Assembly (NCBI GenBank): GCA_012184525.1
Contig: WOFQ01000005.1
Coordinates: 62,001 to 126,000 of the forward strand
Reading direction: 5' to 3'
From: Xenoacremonium recifei
Taxonomy: Eukaryota; Ascomycota; Sordariomycetes; Hypocreales; Nectriaceae
Length of the DNA: 64,000 bases
The translations under genes were made by a program, and so were the position numbers. Positions 34,058 through 43,865 of this stretch are shown here, piece after piece (position 1 is the stretch's first letter; every line of letters starts with the position of its first letter). The notes below the pieces were generated by a model, which was given only the letters and a program-made list of their open reading frames with translations, was not told the origin of the DNA and did no database searches.

Positions 34058-34544
34058 AATAGCAACGTGGTGCCAAGCGGCGTAGCAGGCGAGCACGCCG
34101 CGGACCGGGCATTTGGCGGGGTGAAATGTATGTCTACGGGACCGTAGGAATTCAGCGAGTATTCATACAAAGTTTGCGCATGATCAGGCGCCTGGGGGGC
34201 GAGCTGCGGCTGGTTTTGTCGCCAAATCCACTGTCGTCAGCAAAACTTTTGAACTTGGGAGAAAACCACAGACGCCCTCCCTGGACCTTGCCTCGACTAA
34301 CCGAAAAGAGGAGCGCACGCGCCTGGCCTGCCGCCACTGCTGCCTCAGGCATCCACAAGGCGCCAATTCCCGTCGAGAATCATCACGACCTCCATTGGCT
34401 GGAGCTTCCTGACGATTGAAGAGCCATCACGTCACGAAGATTGAGCAATTGGGCGTCGACATCGCGGTCAACTCGCCCAAGGTATGCTGCCGCCGACTCT
34501 CTGAGGTGTGCGCAATTGATTGCTTACATTTACTCTGCTCGCAG
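34058..34544. promoter_or_regulatory. Divergent promoter SWR1/NDUFB8 with 5'-UTR intron
   Basis: This 487-bp gap separates outward-facing SWR1 and NDUFB8. A probable 5'-UTR intron of NDUFB8 spans 34482-34544: donor GTATGC after CCCAAG, acceptor TCGCAG placed directly against the ATG. No ATG occurs in the leader exon sequence I can see near 34400-34481. Confidence 0.55.
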
Positions 34545-35178
34545 ATGCTCCCCCAACGAATCGTACGGGCCTCGGCTCTCCGTAACGGCCTGACGGCTGC
34601 TCGACGGCTGCCCACGATCCAGCGACGATGTTTCCTCCCCAACTCCTTCACCGACAAGAAGGTCATCGACGAGAAGTACCCTGAGGCTCCTAGCATGACC
34701 GAGGCCGAGGATCCCGGAATGGTCAGTCCCCGACCGCTGCGGCTTGACGGAAAAGGCGTGTTTACTGATGGATAATATCGCAGAACGGCGGCTACATCAA
34801 CCCTCCCCGAATCAAGCGCCAGTTCCGCGACCCCTACGCCAACTGGTGGGATCCCCAAGAGCGACGAAACTTTGGCGAGCCCATTCACGAGGACAACGAT
34901 GTCCTTGGTATTTTCTCACCTTGGGAGTACACCTGGACAACCACTGGCCCCGGCCTCATCATGGTCGGCACCTTCATTGCCGTCTTCATGAGCGTTACTG
35001 GACTCGTCTACCTGACGTATCCTGACATGCCTGCTTACCCCCGTGAATTTGAGTCTGGTCTGGAGCGAGAGCTGGGTGGCCCTGGTGCTGTGAGGGTAGG
35101 TTGGACGAGATCCCCCGTTGACAAAATATGCTAACGCAGATATCATAGGCTCGCATGGAGGGTGACGAAGCTCCTTAA
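34545..35178 (+). CDS. Mitochondrial complex I subunit NDUFB8
   Basis: Exons 34545-34721, 34784-35095 and 35149-35178 give 172 residues. It is an accessory membrane-arm subunit of NADH:ubiquinone oxidoreductase in the inner mitochondrial membrane. The first 30 residues are Arg-rich and lack acids (MLPQRIVRASALRNGLTAAR), a typical mitochondrial presequence. The core has GGYINPPRIKRQFRDPYANW, WDPQERRNFGEP and HEDNDVLGIFSPWEYTW, followed by one transmembrane helix (GLIMVGTFIAVFMSVTGLVY). The last exon has only nine codons plus the stop. Confidence 0.9.
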
Positions 35179-35407
35179 AAGGGATTGCTCATTTGTACAT
35201 AAGATAAATTAGGGAATGCCACGGTTGTACTACAAGTCGAAAATTTTGGCCCGTCTTCTGATATATGCTCGAATTCTCTGATGCGCCTCCAAGAACCCTA
35301 CCGCGATTGTACGAACCAGGAAACCGACATTGTTATCTCTATTGCAGCCTGAAGAAATAACAGTACGCTATTAATTGTTCACTAGTCAATGGCATGTTTC
35401 GCAATGA
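35179..35407. other. NDUFB8 3' flank before the rRNA relic
   Basis: I see no rRNA match and no gene. The left junction of the rRNA relic falls near its right end. Confidence 0.45.
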
Positions 35408-35520
35408 GTACCCTTGATTTTGACTTTCAGTGTGAGTACAAACCATGAAAGAGTGGCCTATCGATCCTTTAGTCCCTCGACATTTGAGGCTAGAGGTGCC
35501 AGAAAAGTTAACACAGGGAT

Positions 35521-35908
35521 GAACTGTAATTATTCTAACGTTCCAGGCCAGTCTCATCAGCTGAGGTCTAGTCTCGGCCTGCTGAAATAGCACTCGCAGG
35601 ACTCGAGGCGACACACCTGGATGCGGGAAACTCTCGCTAGGCCCATGGTACCAAGCGCAGGCTGTAGCACTCCTGCGTTCCTCTGATGGGGGTACGGTAA
35701 TAATCCATGGGATAGAGACAATCCGCAGCCGAGTTGGCTGCTCCCTTTGGGGAGGGTTCAACGCTCGCTAAGGTGTGGGTTGTATGTATGCTATGCATCT
35801 GTACGGCTTAAGGTACGGGCTACGCCCACCCGAGAGGGTGATACTGCCTACCAGTGGTGCCAAACTGAGAAGCAGTATACGGGATTATTTCTTCCCTAGG
35901 TAGTACGG
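35521..35908 (+). ncRNA. Group I intron at LSU position 2449
   Basis: A 388-nt insertion between ACAGGGAT and AACTGGCTTG. The upstream flank ends in T and the intron ends in G, as group I splicing requires. Core-like elements are visible: P GATGCGGGAAACTC, Q ACAATCCGCAGCCGAG, R GTTCAACGCTCGCTAAGG and S AAGGTACGGGC. R and S can form a five-pair P7 (GCTCG with CGGGC). This suggests an IC1-like ribozyme. No homing-endonuclease ORF is present. The core may be intact although the host rRNA piece is degenerate. Confidence 0.82.
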
Positions 35909-36022
35909 AACTGGCTTGTGGCGGCCAAGCGTTCATAGCGACGTCGCTTTTTGATCCTTCGATGTCGGCTCTTTCTATCATACCAAAGCAGAATTCGGTA
36001 AGCGTTGGATTGCTCACCCACT

Positions 36023-36435
36023 AAAATATCAATGTTGTTTCCATTGGTGGGAATAGTCGGGTCGCCTTCCTGGGCAATTATGCCGGCTAGTCGATGTAGC
36101 AGACCTCTGCAGGGGCTACACGGCGACACAACCTGGATCGAGGGAGGCTACGGGTGCTTCGGTGCCTATGCTAATCTCGAGTAGAGCTGCGGCGGAGCGA
36201 TCTGCCACCAGCCTACGTAGAGCGCGGAAAGGTGTGGGCAGTTCTCTCTGAGACTGCTTAAGGGACGTGCCAGACCCTCGGGAAACCGAGCTGCGAAGGG
36301 AAGGGCCTGCAGTCCGAGCCTTCGTGGGGGCGTACCGCTCATTGCGAGCGACGAGCAGCGGCAGGAAATGGCCGCGGCGAGCCTGGTAACCTAGAGTCTG
36401 AAGGCCTCCATGAGATCTTTGCACTCTGGGGTTCG
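36023..36435 (+). ncRNA. Probable group I intron at LSU position 2563
   Basis: A 413-nt insertion between TCACCCACT and AATAGGGAACGTGAGC. The flank ends in T and the insert ends in G, and the site corresponds to the known L2563 insertion point. Core elements are less clear to me than in the L2449 intron, so the subgroup is not assigned. No endonuclease ORF. Confidence 0.75.
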
Positions 36436-36438
36436 AAT

Positions 36439-36493
<55 letters not shown>

Positions 36494-36775
36494 ATGACCT
36501 CACCGCAATGGTAATTCAGCTTACTACGAGAGGAACCGCTGATTCAGATAATTGGTTTTTGCGGTTGTCCGACCGGGCAGTGCCGCGAAGCTACCATCTG
36601 CTGGATAATGGCTGAACATCTCTAAGTCAGAATCCATGCCATAATCCTTCGATGTCGGCGGCGAAGATTCCTTAGTCATCCCGCCACCCAAATGGGAAAT
36701 CTCGACCAAAACTCAACACCATGCCTGCTAGGGACGAAAACAAATAGTCAGGGACAGAAAAACAGCAAAAAAATG

Positions 36776-36861
36776 TGCCGTGACCTGGAATTGAACCAGG
36801 GTTTCTTCGGATTTCCGAACGGAGCCACAACGAAGTGTACTAACCACTATACGATCACGGC
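36776..36861 (-). tRNA. tRNA-His (GTG) with a short intron
   Basis: Reading 36861 to 36776: acceptor GCCGTGA pairs with TCACGGC, the D-arm contains AGTGGTTA, and the T-arm is CCTGG-TTCAATT-CCAGG. The anticodon stem CTTCG pairs with CGAAG; anticodon GTG is at 36828-36826. A 14-nt intron at 36824-36811 follows the base 3' of the anticodon, the standard nuclear tRNA intron position. Discriminator base A. It lies 132 bp beyond the rRNA relic. Confidence 0.93.
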
Positions 36862-37901
36862 GGTGGGTTTCTAAGTGACAGGGGTATGAGCAAAGTCGAC
36901 TTACATCCAGGCCCAGGGCGCCTTGAGCACGGCTTGGTTGGCTCAGATATCTGATCATGGCATCATTCACTTCTGCCGAGGAGGATATGAAGGCGGAGAG
37001 CAGGAAGACTTAATTGGAGGACCTGCAATGCCAACCTCGTGGCTGTGGAGACGGACACAGGCTCTCCGAGCTCGCGAGAAGCTGGACGCAGCAGACGAAC
37101 CAAAATCTCGCGATTGGTGCTTGTCAATCAAGTCTGTTGGCTCAAAAGCTCGTCTTCATGCTGCTGGAAGCCTCTTTTTGGGGCCTGCTTGAAAGGCTTA
37201 CATTCGACATCGTGATCTCGGTCAGTGTTAAAAGCATGGTCTGTTTGACCACACTCAGTCCTAGGAGCAGGGCATCGGGATCGCACATGCCATTTGGCGT
37301 CGGAGTGTCAATCGTCCAGATGTCCTTCAAGTGTGAAGCGTCATTCTTTGCCGTTCGGTCCGATTCGATTGGCCTTCGTGAGAAATCGGGATGCTGAGGC
37401 GACGGTTACGCAACGGAAACAATGAAACAGACGACCCGGTAGAGTCGGACGGCAAAGGCCATTCTCAAGGTAACGTCTCTCTCATCCTTGAATCTGTTTT
37501 CGTGGACCTCTTGGTCAGCATTCGAATCAGGTGAGCAGCCGACGAAGGCTTCTCCGCGGAAAAACCTCCTTACTTGCGAAGAATTGCCGCTGCCGCCGAA
37601 TAATGTTGTCAAGATGGCCCCGAATACTCCCAGAGAGCTGTTCCGTGTCAGCCCATGGCTGCAGAGGGTATCTCCAGGTGCAGCTGTGTTGCATTCTCGT
37701 GGTTCTAGATTGCAAATGTATCTGCCGTGATACGACGCAGAAATGCATGGCTTACTACCTCCGCGTCGCGGGGCGTCATTGTGCATGCGACGCCTCATCC
37801 AGTCGTATTTAAAGCACAGGCAGCCGTCTACTTCGCTGTTACTCAAGATCATACCATAAACATCATTCATCAGTATCTCTCTTCTCTTAAAGAAGAACGA
37901 A
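36862..37901. other. Intergenic: tRNA upstream flank and P450nor promoter
   Basis: No supported gene. A long minus-strand open frame (37406-38254) runs through this DNA and antisense to P450nor exons 1 and 2, but has no domain. The 200 bp before the P450nor start should hold its promoter. Confidence 0.45.
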
Positions 37902-39494
37902 ATGACGACTACCGCACCACCAAAGTTCCCCTTTCTGCGAGCTTCTGCCTTCGAACCGCCAGCGGAATATGCACGCCTTAGAGCTTCAGAGCCCGTGTCG
38001 AAAGTGACGCTCTGGGATGGCAGCGAAGCATGGCTGGTGGTCAAATACGACGATGTGTGCCTCGTCTCCACTGACCAAAGGCTGTCGAAGGTACGTCTGT
38101 ACAGAAACACTTTTTTTATTCTTTTCGCACGAGTTGACAGGTCAATATTTAGGAGAGAACTCGCCCTGGATTTCCAGAACTCAGCGCAGGTGGCAAGGCT
38201 GCTGCAAAGAACAAGCCGACGTTCGTGGACATGGACGCCCCAGACCATATGCATCAGAGGTCGGTCTTCTCAAGCCAAGCGAGAGCAGAGAATAGCGTAT
38301 TGACTTCAGAGCAGATCCATGGTGGAGCCTCTGTTCACGGCGGACCATGTCAGAGATATGAAACCATTCATCCAGCAGACAGTTGACGGCCTCCTCGACA
38401 GGATGAAGATTAGGGGATGCTCTGAACCCGTGGACATCATCGAGCACTTTGCCCTACCGGTCCCATCTTATGTATCCAGACACCATATTCCCACAAAACG
38501 TTACAAACCGTCTAATTCAATTTTCCTTTCGTCAGATCATATATACCATTCTTGGTGTCCCCTTCAAGGACCTCCCGTACCTGACCGAGCAAAATGCTAT
38601 CAGGAGCAACGGCAGTGCAACGGCGCAAGAAGCCGCATCCGCAAATCAGTGAGCCCCTGGACTAATTATTGACTGGGAAATATTATTAATGATCTATTAG
38701 AGAACTGCTCGACTATTTGGCAAACCTCGTCGATCTTCGCATGCAAGAACCCAAGGACGACCTAATTAGTAGACTTGTCCTCGAACAGCTCCAGCCCGGG
38801 CACATTGCGAAGGCCGACGCTGTTCAGATCGCCTTTTTGCTACTCGTCGCAGGGAACGCCACCATGGTCAACATGATTGCTCTAGTAGGTACGCGTAAAA
38901 GACGGGGAGGTTTCTACTAACGTCACCAGGGCCTGGTAGTTCTTGTGCAGCACCCTGACCAACTTGCCGCCATCAAGGCCAACCCATCTCTTGTTCCAAG
39001 CTTTGTCGAGGAACTATGCCGCTACCATACTGGTTCAGCGCTTGCAATGAAGAGAGTGGCCAAAGAAGACATCGAGCTCCGGGGAAAGGCAAGTCTGGTA
39101 ATGACAACATAAACGGAAACATCACTGACAAAGAACCATAGCTTATCCGGACCGGTGAGGGCATCATCGCGTCGAATCAGTCTGCCAACCGAGACGAAGA
39201 GATCTTTCCGCACCCCGACGTCTTTGATCTTTATAGAGACCACGGTGGCCACGACGCTTTGGGGTTTGGCTTCGGTCCCCATCGATGTATTGCAGAGCAT
39301 TTGGCTAAGGCCGAGTTGGAAGTTGTCTTTAGTGAGACCGATTGGCGATCTACAACAGCTTTCTTACTAATTTGATTCCAGATACTTTATTTAGGACTCT
39401 ACCCGACTTAAAGATCGCTATACCTCTGGAGGAAGTCAAATGTAGCCCGCTACATAAAGATGTTGGTATTATTGAGCTTCCAGTGGTATGGTAA
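37902..39494 (+). CDS. CYP55A: Nitric oxide reductase cytochrome P450nor (CYP55A)
   Basis: Eight exons: 37902-38090, 38153-38259, 38315-38471, 38536-38648, 38701-38884, 38930-39088, 39142-39331 and 39382-39494. They give 403 residues, the length of the Fusarium oxysporum enzyme. P450nor turns 2 NO plus NAD(P)H directly into N2O without a redox partner, in fungal denitrification and NO detoxification. Diagnostic parts are RTRPGFPELSAGGKAAAK, FVDMDAPDHMHQRSMVEP, FALPVPSYIIYTILGVPF, the I-helix LLLVAGNATMVNMIAL, GEGIIASNQSANRDEE, and haem-binding FGFGPHRCIAEHLAKAEL with Cys352. No presequence precedes the ATG, so a cytosolic form is expected. The sixth intron appears to use a GC donor (AAG|GCAAGT); the alternative GT donor nine bases later would add three residues absent from the family. 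Confidence 0.96.
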
Positions 39495-39932
39495 GGGGAC
39501 TTGAGAAAGCCTCCTCCGAAGAGATCTGGATATGCACTATTTCTCCCCTCAGCGATGTACACGCTGTTCAGTTTTTATCACTTGGACTCAATTTGTAAAC
39601 CAATCCGAGAATTCTTCTATCACTATTGATCCCATCGTCAGTCAGTACACTCGATTCGTCACAGATCACTTTCGCATCGGGGTATAACGATTGGTAAAAT
39701 TGAATCTTTACTATTACAAACAGTCTTCGACCTTGAACGAGAGCTCGAGAACTAGTTACTAGCCATTGGCAATTACTCCACCGCACCGTACCTATTATGC
39801 TTCAAGACATCCCTCAGACCCCTCACCGCAGAAAGAAAACGATGTCCCCATTTGTAACACTTGGAATGTCAATATCTCTACTGAAGGTCGCAAGTATGCT
39901 CGATGAACCATTGAGTTCCGCCGACCGTACGT
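39495..39932. other. Convergent 3' region
   Basis: AT-rich DNA between P450nor and the next gene on the opposite strand. No gene recognised. Confidence 0.5.
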
Positions 39933-41915
39933 TTAATCCTGAGTCGTCGGTGGAAGTGGTGTTGCTCTGGGAAATGGGCTGAGTCCTTCGATTGGGCTTC
40001 CGGTAACCGGTTCGACTTCTTCAATTCCTGTGGGGGATGTTGCCAAGAAGGGCTGGCTTCCCTTCAGTCCATTCTCCGAGGAAGCTGTTGATCCCAGGGT
40101 GCCATCGACGGAAGAGGAGTCTTGCGTTACAAGCAAGCTGGAAACATCGTGCCTAGATTGACCCTGAGGTGAGGCTCTATGACCGGCGTCTGAGCTGCTG
40201 AGGATTTTCGGGCTCTGGTTCTGATGTTGGAGCATACCTACGGGCGTGCTACCGCCTGAAGGAAGATACATCTGTTGCGAAACTCTTCGCAGTTCTGTAT
40301 GGTCCTGCCTTGGAGTGGAGTGAGACGAGGAAGCAGTAGGATTGGCAAATGTAGGCTGTTGGAATCGATTCTCTTTCCGAGATCTCACTTCAGCGCTGCT
40401 TTGCGTGTTGCTCGACTGGACCTTTAAGGGTGGCGGTTGGTTGAGCAAGGATGTGGTCAACGAATGCGCCAACTCTGCTGTCATAATGCTGTTGTGTGGC
40501 AAGATCGGAAACGTCACTGTTTAAATTTAGCATAGAAGATATGAAGCGTATCAGGACTCACATTCAGATTCACCCATCTTTTGCGGCCTCGCTGTGGGGG
40601 TGTTCGTGGGCACCTTCATCTGGCCAACCTGTAAGTCCTCGGGGAACTGAGCGTTACCGAAATAGAATCGACTATGGTCTTTCGGGTTGGTAGGGACATA
40701 GTCTGGCATGCTTTCGTCAGTCGCGGACCCTCTTGGCTTTCGGGATGTAACAGTGCTTGTCTTGTCAGTCATCTGCACATCGTCCATTGGCATACTCGTA
40801 GCATCGAGCCACTCGAAGCCGGGACTGGAGCTTCCAAGTGAATCTTGATGACTGCCGCGCTGTGTACCACCAAAATATAAATTCCTTTGGACTAACTCGC
40901 GATTTCGAATCGCCAGACCGTCTGCTGATGTTTTGGGTGGGAAAGTTTGACAGTTTTCCCCCGAATACATGGAAGATGCCTTTTGGTTTTGTCTACCAGC
41001 CCTGCGCCTTGGTGAGTGGGCGTGGGATTCAACACTATTGGCCTGTTGAGTTGGAACCGGCAGCATGTAGTCGGGACAGGGCGATCTTTTCCACATCGAT
41101 TGGTTCGGCCATGCAATCGATGCAGTCTCCAGAATCGCTGTTCAGGACATTAGCAATCGGCAAAGCTTAAGATGCGGCACTTCAAAAGGACTCACATAGC
41201 GGAGCGTGTTGGAACGAGAATGCGACCAGGTTTTTGACGCGCTCTAGAGGCATGGACAAGGAGTCTCGAGGAAACCCCTCGCTGATGACAATCTTGATGC
41301 GGCCGAGATCGTCACCCGGGCTCCAGTGGCTCTGTTCAAGCAGTTCCTTCTGGAAGAACGGGAATCTGAGCGGCTCCAAATCACCGTTCTTGGAGAACTC
41401 TACCAAGTAGAATGTTAGTCCGTATTTCTAGGCAAGAGGGAGGACTGGAACACATACCATAACTGTGCGCCATGACATGTGGCCATCCGCTATTCTGGTC
41501 CAACCAGGTCGAACTATTGAGCATCAGCTTTGCGCCCTCCTGAATAGCGAGCCAGGTCTTTAGGCCATACGCAATCAGGCGTCCATCAATGAACAGTCTT
41601 GCTTCAAACTTCATATGTTCGAGATGCTGCGTGTAGGCCTTTGTCGTCTGGCTTATCCTCGGCGGCGTCCAGGAATGGATCGAGATTCGAAAGCGTGTGC
41701 CTGCGGTAAGACTCGGTACGAAGCAGGACAACGTTGGGATACCGTAACAGCCATGCGCGTGGGAAAATTCTAGCCTTTGTGAGACGAATCACGTTACCAC
41801 TTGTGTCTCTGTACGCACCATGGTCCTGAACAACGTGACATGCCACCTTGAACTCTTTCATTGGAACCTTACTATCCCGAGGGAACAGGAGGATGTCCCA
41901 GTCTTCGAACCGCAT
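39933..41915 (-). CDS. Conserved ascomycete protein of unknown function
   Basis: Five exons: 41915-41819, 41769-41458, 41399-41196, 41137-40562 and 40516-39933, giving 590 residues. I recognise the layout from other filamentous ascomycetes but know no function. The N-terminus MRFEDWDILLFPRDSKVP is followed by a folded-looking first 230 residues: GCYGIPTLSCFVPSLTAG, RFRISIHSW, KFEARLFIDGR, GRIKIVISEGF and VAFSFQHAPL. The remaining 350 residues are Ser/Pro/Gln-rich and probably disordered. There are no membrane segments or signal peptide. The beta-rich N-terminal part could be a protein-interaction domain; that is inference only. All exon phases match. Confidence 0.75.
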
Positions 41916-43865
41916 GTTTACAGGCGCGGAGTAACTGGATGGGCAGAGCTGTGTGGCGAGTAAAGGGTGTCCAAAAGACGGCAGAGCAATGATGAAAGGC
42001 GACGGAGCATAATCCAGGTTACAGACCCAGCAAAGTGTTTGTGTTGAGATGGGAGAGTTTGATGTTGACGACAAAGAAAGGAGGAGGAAGCCAAAGGGAG
42101 AAATCGGAGGAAAAGCTTTCGCTGTCTGTCGAGAAGAGAATGAGCGACGGTAACCTGGCCTTGGCAAGGCAATCTTGAGTTGTGATGGTTAGCTCGAGGT
42201 AGGCCGATCCCAGATCAAAGGACGTAGTAGAAGCATACCCAGTTAGAATTGCCCTCGGCCCTGGCTGCTAGTGAAGCGCATCTTCGCCTACGGCTGGTCC
42301 ATCGCAGGGATGACCATCACCAAAAGCAGGAGCTGCCAGCATTTACCAAGCAATTGCTACCGCATTTTAGTTGATGTGGATGGACCATGCCCTTGTTTGG
42401 CGAAACTGACCACAAGAGGGACCAGCCGTAGGCGAAGGTGCAGCTTCAACCATTCACGATCGGCCGCAGCCGAGGAAGCCACTAATTCCAGCTCCCTTAG
42501 CCAATTGCAGTCCTTGCTAAGACAGTTTCGATGGAGGTTGGTAAATGGCGGCAACCTTATTGCGACTGCTGAAGAAAGGGGGGAAGGGGAAGGGGAGGAA
42601 AGTCCATTTGGTCAGGGGACCTCGCGCTTTAAGAAGAAGGTCCGCTGGAGACGGCAGGCACGCGAAAATGTAGTTGCGCCTGAAATGATGTGCGTCGACC
42701 TAAGGCGACGAGAGATTGGAGACAACAAAGTGATTCGGACATCGAGCTCGTGGGAGCGCCAGGCACCCTACCCGAGGTAGCTTGAGAACCCGAAACACAG
42801 GTGCCTGAAAGAATTTGCCTGTCATCCGTGACTTATCGCCTCACCACTCACAGCAATAGGAGCCCGCCCTTCTGTTGCATCCTCTCCAGCAAATAGCCAC
42901 GCCGCGACGTTTCCACCTTCTAGTGACCAAACCTAATTCCAGGCGATCTCCTAGTAGTTCTATGAGAGCAAATGCTCTCACCCCAAACAAGGTGGTTCAA
43001 ATGGGTGGCTTCCCTGGGTAAAAGAGCGGCACTCTTGCTCTTTTACCCATAGTGCTGTATTACCGCATGTATTTTACAGCATTTTCATGGTTGAGTTAAT
43101 GGGCAAGTTAATTAGAACACATCACTGTTACCTTAACTTGAAGCTGACGAGATTTCAATCAAGGTTCTCCCAGATGTCGAGCCTGGGTCAGCTGCAGCAT
43201 GCAATCGCTAAGCGAAGGTTGGCTGTCAATACCACCCCAATGGCGAACACCACACGAGATCTTCCGCATCACGGCATGCTCGCTTCTGATCCAATGCGCT
43301 ATTCCTTCGCTTCCACATGTCATGTCACCGTCGGACGGAAACCGGAACCCGCGAATCCTGCCTCAAGTCAGCCCCGACGATGGAACATGGCCGAACGTAA
43401 TCATCTCGGTGCCGGTTCACAAAACATCACCTCAGCCCTTGGGATAAGCAGAAGGACTTCTTCCAAGCTGCTTGTTGCACCCAAAAAACTCGGCTAGTAT
43501 CCTGTCAGAAAGCTATCGGTGCGAATCTGCTAATGCGGCGGCACATTCCGTGAAACACCATTGTCATCCGTCTTAGTCAACCTGGTAAGCTCAACACGTC
43601 GCGTGCTACCTCGGACACTAGAGTAAAGGGCGCACACATACACCTCTATCTTCAAATCTTCCTTTCTCCTGCGGAGGAACGGAGATATCCAATTGAGTCC
43701 GGGTTGGGGAGAAGTCCTTCTTAATCTCACCTGTGCCGTCGCAGGGGCTCGTTCCCTTTCCTTAAGATGTCTTCGTCTTCTAAGAAGATTTCCAGAAATA
43801 TTGGGCCTACAACCAAAGACATCAAACAAGCCATCTCTTGACGTCGGTCTCGTACTCAGTTTAAG
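41916..43865. other. Large divergent intergenic region
   Basis: 1.95 kb between two outward-facing genes. Open frames at 42271-42780 and 43087-43497 (plus strand) lack domains and good starts. Two perfect hairpins lie at 42963-42980 and 43015-43049 (listed separately). Confidence 0.5.
42963..43049. repeat. Pair of perfect inverted repeats
   Basis: The first is TGAGAGCA-AA-TGCTCTCA (8-bp stem, 42963-42980). The second is TGGGTAAAAGAGC, a 9-nt loop, then GCTCTTTTACCCA (13-bp stem, 43015-43049). They are 34 bp apart in non-coding DNA and both share AGAGC/GCTCT stems. They could be a cruciform, a binding-site pair or a trace of a small mobile element; function is unknown. Confidence 0.6.

Larger units (their letters stand above)
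35408..36643 (+). pseudogene. 25S/28S LSU rRNA pseudogene fragment with two group I introns
   Basis: Three blocks match the 3' third of fungal LSU rRNA in order and on the plus strand: 35408-35520, 35909-36022 and 36436-36643, about 430 nt in all. Landmarks include GCCTATCGATCCTTTAGTCC, AGCGTTCATAGCGAC, GTAAGCGTTGGATTG, GAGCTGGGTTTAGACCGTCG and TTTTGCGGTTGTCCGACC. The blocks are interrupted exactly at E. coli positions 2449 and 2563 by group I introns. Several universally conserved bases differ. In the sarcin-ricin loop AGTACGAGAGG reads ACTACGAGAGG, changing the bulged-G position (base 36524). GTTACCACAGGG reads GTTAACACAGGG. The fragment begins and ends abruptly with no 18S, 5.8S or ITS nearby, so it is a non-functional insertion of rDNA. 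The left edge is approximate. Confidence 0.88.

Noticed and set aside
35408..36643. Functional rRNA gene
   Set aside because: Only part of the LSU is present, it ends abruptly on both sides, and invariant bases such as the sarcin-ricin loop G are changed.
36776..36861. tRNA-His as a pseudogene because of its proximity to the rRNA relic
   Set aside because: All stems pair, the anticodon loop is normal and the short intron is in the standard position, so it looks functional.
37406..38254. 282-codon minus-strand open frame over the P450nor promoter and first two exons
   Set aside because: It is antisense to well-supported P450nor exons, has no recognisable domain or signal, and starts without clear context. 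It is most likely a chance frame.
42271..42780. 169-codon plus-strand open frame
   Set aside because: It begins at GTG rather than ATG, has low-complexity composition and no domain; not convincing in a fungus.
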